Source: Halomontanus rarus (GTDB taxonomy: Archaea; Halobacteriota; Halobacteria; Halobacteriales; Natrialbaceae). Taken from it: DNA of 64,000 nt. Within the stretch, counting starts at the first letter, position 1; every line of letters begins with the position of its first letter. Below are positions 59,995 to 64,000 of this stretch, piece by piece. Both the position numbers and the translations under genes were made by a program. The stretch lies in assembly GCF_029338335.1 (NCBI RefSeq), contig NZ_CP119796.1, one strand, 5' to 3'. The notes beneath the pieces were generated by a model. That model did no database searches. It saw only the letters and a list, made by a program, of their open reading frames with translations, and was not told the DNA's origin.

Positions 59995-61926
59995 ATGTTA
60001 TCGATCGAAATGCGGACGGCAGTCGTCACCGCAGTCGTCGTACTCCTGGTGGGGAGTGCGACGGCCGCAGCGACCGCTCCCGGAACGAACTCGAGCGGAG
60101 GGGAGCGAGTGATGGAGACGAACACGACGGACGTGAAACTGGCCGTTTCGACTGCGTGGGCTGACCCCACGGGCGACACGGACGCGTTGCTCGCGGCGAA
60201 CGTGACCGAACTGAACGGAACCGACACCGCGTGGGTGTGGTTCGAGTACCGCGCCGAGGGCGCCGACCGGTGGCAACGAGCCGACGGTAACGAGACGGAC
60301 GAGCCCGGCCCCGTCCGCGGGGAGGCCCGCGACCTCGAGCCCGGAACGACCTACGAGTACCGCGCGCTCGCGACCGATTACAACGAGACGACGGTCGCGA
60401 CCGGCGAGACGGAGACGTTCACGATGCCCGCATCCGCGGCCGTCGACGTTCGAACCGAGTGGGCAGACCCGCTCGGTGAGACCGAGATGATACTCGGCGG
60501 GAATCTCACCGCGGTCGAGGGAACCGACACCGCTTCCGTCTGGTTCGAGTACCGTCTCGAGGGGGTCGACGAGTGGACGGCTCTCGAGAGCGAGACGAGA
60601 AACGAGACCGGGCGGTTCACCGCCGAGGTCTACGGACTCGAACCGAACGCGACCTACGAGTATCGCGCGGTTGCGACGGACCGATACCAGTCGACGATCG
60701 CGACCGGCGAGACGAAGACGTTCGAGACGCTGCACCGCTCGCCGGAGATCGAGACCGAACCCGTCGCCGCGGTCGACGATTCCTCGGCGGTGTTGAACGC
60801 GACGCTGCGAGAACTCGGCAGCGCCGACGAGGTAGCCGTGGAGTTCCGGTACCGGAAAGCCGGTTCGACGGGCTGGCAGTGGACGAACGAGACGATCGTC
60901 GCCGAACCGGGGACCGTCACTCGGCACGTCGACGGTCTCGAGGCCGACACGACCTACGAGTACGTGGCCGGCGCGTTCGCCGGCGAGTACGGCGATAGCG
61001 TCGACCTCGGGGATCGACGGTCGTTCGCGACCGACCCGGCCGTGAGCGTGACCACGGGCGACGTGAGGAACGTCGACGACGGGAGCGCGACGGTGTACGG
61101 GAGCCTCGAGAACGGCGATATAGACGAGACGACCGTCGCCGTCGAGTATCGAACGCGGGGCGCAACCGCCTGGGAGCGAACGGACGCGGCGCTCGCCTCC
61201 GACGGAACCGTCAGCGGGACGGTGACCGATCTCGAGGCCGGAACGACCTACGAGTTCCGCGTCGTCGCCGACGTCGGTCACGCCGCCGACGCGGGAGACG
61301 TGCGGACGGCCACGACCGACGAGCGGCCGGTCGTACGTACGGCACAGGCCGCCGAGATCGACGACTCGACCGCGACCGTCTCGGCCTCGCTGACCGACCT
61401 CGGCGGTGCCGCGTCGGCGACGGTAAGGCTCGAGTACCGAGCGCAGGGCGACGACGACTGGCGGTCGACCGACGGACAGCGACTGACCGAACCGGGAGCG
61501 GTCGACGCGGTCGTGACCGACCTCGAGTCCGACACGACCTACGAGTACCGCGCCGTCGCGACCGCTTCCGACGGCTACGACGCAGTCGGTTCGGTACGGA
61601 CGTTCACTACCGAGACCGCCTCACAGCCGCCGGTAGTCGACGAACTGCGCGCCGACGAGAACAGCCCGCCGAATCCCCACGCCGACCTCTCCGTCGACTG
61701 GCGCGTCACCGACGCCGACGGCGATCTCGAGGTCGTCACGGTGACCGTCCGCGACGGCGCGGGTGGAGTCGTCTACACGGCGGAGACGGACGTCGCCGGC
61801 TCGGCGACGAGCGGGTCGGAAGCGTTCGGCGTCAAGCACGGCGCCGGTGATACGTACACCGTGACGGTCGAGACGGCGGATGCGGGCGGTGAGACGACGA
61901 CCGAGCGGACGACGGTCGCCGCGTAA
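59995..61926 (+). CDS. Secreted protein with tandem FnIII-like repeats
   Basis: Protein of 643 residues. An N-terminal hydrophobic signal segment (TAVVTAVVVLLVGSATA) is followed by five similar domains of about 95-100 residues, each with WFEYR- or VEYR-type strands and a TTYEYRA motif (near 120, 220, 316, 420, 520), which is the fibronectin type III pattern. A sixth, different Ig/PKD-like domain ends the protein (VDWRVTDADGDLEVVTVTV). No sortase or membrane anchor is seen, so it is exported or surface-attached by other means. Many NxT/NxS sites suggest glycosylation. Start may also be 60010. Confidence 0.82.
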   Translation: MLSIEMRTAVVTAVVVLLVGSATAAATAPGTNSSGGERVMETNTTDVKLAVSTAWADPTGDTDALLAANVTELNGTDTAWVWFEYRAEGADRWQRADGNETDEPGPVRGEARDLEPGTTYEYRALATDYNETTVATGETETFTMPASAAVDVRTEWADPLGETEMILGGNLTAVEGTDTASVWFEYRLEGVDEWTALESETRNETGRFTAEVYGLEPNATYEYRAVATDRYQSTIATGETKTFETLHRSPEIETEPVAAVDDSSAVLNATLRELGSADEVAVEFRYRKAGSTGWQWTNETIVAEPGTVTRHVDGLEADTTYEYVAGAFAGEYGDSVDLGDRRSFATDPAVSVTTGDVRNVDDGSATVYGSLENGDIDETTVAVEYRTRGATAWERTDAALASDGTVSGTVTDLEAGTTYEFRVVADVGHAADAGDVRTATTDERPVVRTAQAAEIDDSTATVSASLTDLGGAASATVRLEYRAQGDDDWRSTDGQRLTEPGAVDAVVTDLESDTTYEYRAVATASDGYDAVGSVRTFTTETASQPPVVDELRADENSPPNPHADLSVDWRVTDADGDLEVVTVTVRDGAGGVVYTAETDVAGSATSGSEAFGVKHGAGDTYTVTVETADAGGETTTERTTVAA

Positions 61927-62026
61927 CGCTCGCAGTGGCTGCGCGGATCGGCGGGCGACGCCCGGTCGCGCTCGATCCGCTGTCGAATCGTTTTCGAAGC
62001 GTTTCCGGATCGTTCTCGTACGACTC

Positions 62027-63463
62027 TCAGTCCGCGTGCTGGGCCGTCTCGATCCGCCGCTCCGTCGGCACGCCGCGACCGGTCAGCGCCATCGCGAACA
62101 GGACCAGCGGGGACAGCAGGCCGAACAGGTAGTAGGGCGCGTACTCGAGCGTCGGAACGCCGGTCGCCGAGGCCATGAAGACGCCGCCCGCGTGCCACGG
62201 GATGAGCGCGCCGGTCGGCGTGCCGGCGGCTTCGACGGCCCGCGAGAGCTGGTCGCTCTCGAGCGAGAACTCCTCGTAGAGGTTCCGCAGCGTCATCCCC
62301 GGGAGGACGATACTCATGTACTGCTGGGCGGTGAGCGCGTTGATCAGGATCGCCGAGATGCCGGTCCCGACGATCAAGCCTCCGGAACTCCGGACCCCCT
62401 GGGAGAGCCGGTGGGCGAGCACCGCGAGCGTGCCGGTCTTCTCGAGGAGGCCGCCGAGAGCGAGCGCGGCGACGACGACCGTGATGGTCCAGGCGGAGCC
62501 GGTGAGGCCGCCGGCGGCGAGCAGTTCGTCGACGAGTTCGGTCCCCGTAGCGGGTTCGATGCCGTTCAGGAAGACCTCCCAGGCGGCCACGAAGCCGGTC
62601 CCCTGGACGAACACGGCGGTACCGACCCCGGCGAAGACGCCGGCGACGAGCGTGGGAAGTGCGGGGTAACCACGGAGGGCGAGCCCGAAGGTGACCAGCA
62701 GGGGCAGGAAGACCAGCGGCGAGAGTTCGAACGTTCCCGAGAGCGCGGTCTGGATCTCGGCGACTCGACCGGCGGGGATTTCCCCGCCGGCTCGCAGTCC
62801 GAGCGCCGCGAAACTCGCCACCGCGATCCCGAAGGCGACGGCCGTTCCGGTTCGCATCCGGTGGATGTGGTCGTACAGCGGCGTGTTCGTCACGCCGGCC
62901 GCGAGGTTCGTCGTGTCCGACAGCGGCGACTGCTTGTCGCCCGCGTAGGCGCCAGAGATGACGGCGCCGACGGTCATCGGGTCGGGGACGCCGAGTCCGG
63001 CACCGATCCCGACGAACGCCACACCCAGCGTCCCCACCGTCGTCCACGAGGACCCGATCGCGAAGGCGACGACGGCGGCCAGGACGGCCGCGACGGGCAG
63101 GAACACCGCCGGCGTCAGTAACTCGAGGCCGTAGTACATCATCGCCGGGATCGTGCCGGCGTCGACCCACGTCGCGATCAGCGCGTAGATGGTGAACAGG
63201 ATCAAAAGCGCCTGCAGTCCCATGAGGAGTCCGTTGGCGATTCCGTCGTAGAGGTCGTCCCACGAGTAGCCGAGATAGGAGCCGAACGCGGCGACGAAGA
63301 CGATACTCCAGAGCAGCGGGACGTGCGGATCGAGGCCGAGGACGGCCGATCCGACGCCCAGAAAGACGACGACCGCGAGAACCGGGACGAGCGCGAGCCG
63401 GAACGAAGGCCGTCGCTCCGGGTCGAGTTCGTCGACGGTCGTCGGCGTAAAGTCGAGTGACAT
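62027..63463 (-). CDS. nhaC: Na+/H+ antiporter NhaC family
   Basis: Polytopic transporter (478 residues) with about 11-12 helices. Family signatures visible are SSWTTVGTLGVAFVGIG near residue 138, GAVISGAYAGDKQSPLSDTT near 165, and the C-terminal GTPTGALIPWHAGG near 420. In haloarchaea such proteins exchange Na+ (or malate/lactate in related MleN) for protons. A minus-strand CTTTTATTC is centred 27 bases upstream. Confidence 0.93.
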   Translation of the reverse strand: MSLDFTPTTVDELDPERRPSFRLALVPVLAVVVFLGVGSAVLGLDPHVPLLWSIVFVAAFGSYLGYSWDDLYDGIANGLLMGLQALLILFTIYALIATWVDAGTIPAMMYYGLELLTPAVFLPVAAVLAAVVAFAIGSSWTTVGTLGVAFVGIGAGLGVPDPMTVGAVISGAYAGDKQSPLSDTTNLAAGVTNTPLYDHIHRMRTGTAVAFGIAVASFAALGLRAGGEIPAGRVAEIQTALSGTFELSPLVFLPLLVTFGLALRGYPALPTLVAGVFAGVGTAVFVQGTGFVAAWEVFLNGIEPATGTELVDELLAAGGLTGSAWTITVVVAALALGGLLEKTGTLAVLAHRLSQGVRSSGGLIVGTGISAILINALTAQQYMSIVLPGMTLRNLYEEFSLESDQLSRAVEAAGTPTGALIPWHAGGVFMASATGVPTLEYAPYYLFGLLSPLVLFAMALTGRGVPTERRIETAQHAD

Positions 63464-63564
63464 CGACCGGAATATGCGCCTAGAGAATAAAAGAACAGTG
63501 TTTGATTACTCAAAGTCATGCGGTTTGGCAGCAGAACGCACGGGATAGCGTGCGCCGGAACGCG

Positions 63565-63840
63565 TCACTCGTCGGGTCGCAGCGACTCGACCTCGCGCCC
63601 TCGGTTCTCGACTCGCTGCTCGAGTTCTTCCTCGAGCGGTGCCCTTCCGCTCGCGTTCCAGAAGAGGTGAATCCCCGCTACAGCGATGAGAATCGGCACG
63701 GCAGCGTAGAACAGCAGGAGAATCAGTACGATGAGTAGTTCTGGGATGCCGGGAACCGGCGCGAATGCGACGGTCGCGAGAGACGTGCGACAGTACTCTC
63801 GCGAGGTAGTTGTATCCCTTCCGATCAGTTGGTCGGGCAC
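63565..63840 (-). CDS. Small membrane protein, TatA-like N-terminal pattern
   Basis: Protein of up to 91 residues with one or two hydrophobic helices (PGIPELLIVLILLLFYAAVP, then ILIAVAGIHLFW) and a charged Glu/Arg tail. The PGxPELL beginning resembles short haloarchaeal membrane proteins and, loosely, TatA. The start is uncertain: GTG at 63840 is the only usual start codon before the helix, while a minus-strand GATACAAC near 63812 would place the transcript start inside the frame. Confidence 0.6.
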   Translation of the reverse strand: MPDQLIGRDTTTSREYCRTSLATVAFAPVPGIPELLIVLILLLFYAAVPILIAVAGIHLFWNASGRAPLEEELEQRVENRGREVESLRPDE

Positions 63841-63866
63841 GAACCGTCGTGAAGACGCGACCGTCG

Positions 63867-64000
63867 TCAGCCGCTCCCGCCACCGGTCCCGAACGCCGAC
63901 AGGTTCGACTGGACCCCGGCCGCCAGCTCGGATTTCCGTCGCAAACGCTGGTGGGAGACCGGCAACTGCGTCGTCACCGCCTTCACGGCTCCGTGGAACG
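63867..64000 (-). CDS. C-terminal end of an unidentified protein (partial)
   Basis: Open minus-strand frame from the window edge ending at a TGA (63867-63869), reading FHGAVKAVTTQLPVSHQRLR and ending NLSAFGTGGGSG. It sits 26 bases upstream of the small membrane gene. The opposite strand is also open, so this call is weak; no family recognised. Confidence 0.3.
   Translation of the reverse strand, partial: FHGAVKAVTTQLPVSHQRLRRKSELAAGVQSNLSAFGTGGGSG

Overview
The window is a stretch of haloarchaeal chromosome (class Halobacteria; family Natrialbaceae is a guess). The reasons are very high GC with GC-rich third codon positions, acidic proteins, abundant CTCGAG, archaeal information-processing genes (Pelota, RqcH, Elp3, LSm-eL37, SecE-Spt5, MBF1), and a repeated pattern of a TATA-like box centred about 27 bases before the start codon. 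That pattern indicates leaderless mRNAs, and it decided many of the starts given here. No rRNA, CRISPR array, complete insertion sequence, prophage or origin was seen. One tRNA gene (Leu, anticodon GAG) is present.

Layout. 1-6966: a Dna2-like nuclease-helicase (5' end outside the window), a PAP2 phosphatase, a DsrE protein, a LarA-type racemase and a potassium channel with an RCK domain. 7063-14782: an AIR-synthase-like protein, an RsmC-like methyltransferase, an Lhr helicase carrying an odd repetitive insertion, and two metallo-beta-lactamase-fold proteins. 14965-18872: an RND/MMPL exporter translationally coupled to a TrmB-type regulator, with a palindrome at the promoter. 19084-27700: a J-domain/ferredoxin fusion, then the ribosome-rescue genes pelA and rqcH with a small membrane protein between them, a wrecked ZIP transporter gene, a receiver-PAS protein and elp3. 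27854-31913: small membrane and hypothetical proteins and a DUF2342 metalloprotease. 32263-34482: lsm-rpl37e, then purF. 34604-38901: a DUF420 membrane protein, a glycerophosphodiesterase, tRNA-Leu, MBF1 and an AlaX-type editing protein. 39329-41852: a sugar-acid dehydratase of the XacD type and the secE-spt5 pair. 42082-48059: a zinc-finger protein, a PHP protein, a DUF5788-PolX-Mut7-C operon, a zinc-finger rhomboid and endonuclease V. 48169-55892: an SDR, an ArsA/Get3 ATPase, small zinc-ribbon and membrane proteins, an aminotransferase, CinA, GNAT, DUF457 and HAD proteins. 55979-64000: DUF7139, DUF5789, CPBP protease, DUF302, AI-2E exporter, a secreted FnIII-repeat protein, NhaC and small membrane genes.

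The genes are mostly housekeeping and do not form one large system. Clear functional groupings are protein quality control (pelA, rqcH), DNA repair (DUF5788-polX-Mut7-C, with nfi nearby), translation/transcription (lsm-rpl37e, secE-spt5), and an exporter with its own regulator. The most unusual signals are a roughly 57-base repeat inserted in frame into two unrelated genes (lhr and the RND exporter), gene decay (ZIP transporter, a frameshifted glycine-rich membrane protein, other fragments), a low-GC block with two perfect inverted repeats upstream of pelA, and hexamer-like simple repeats inside and between genes.
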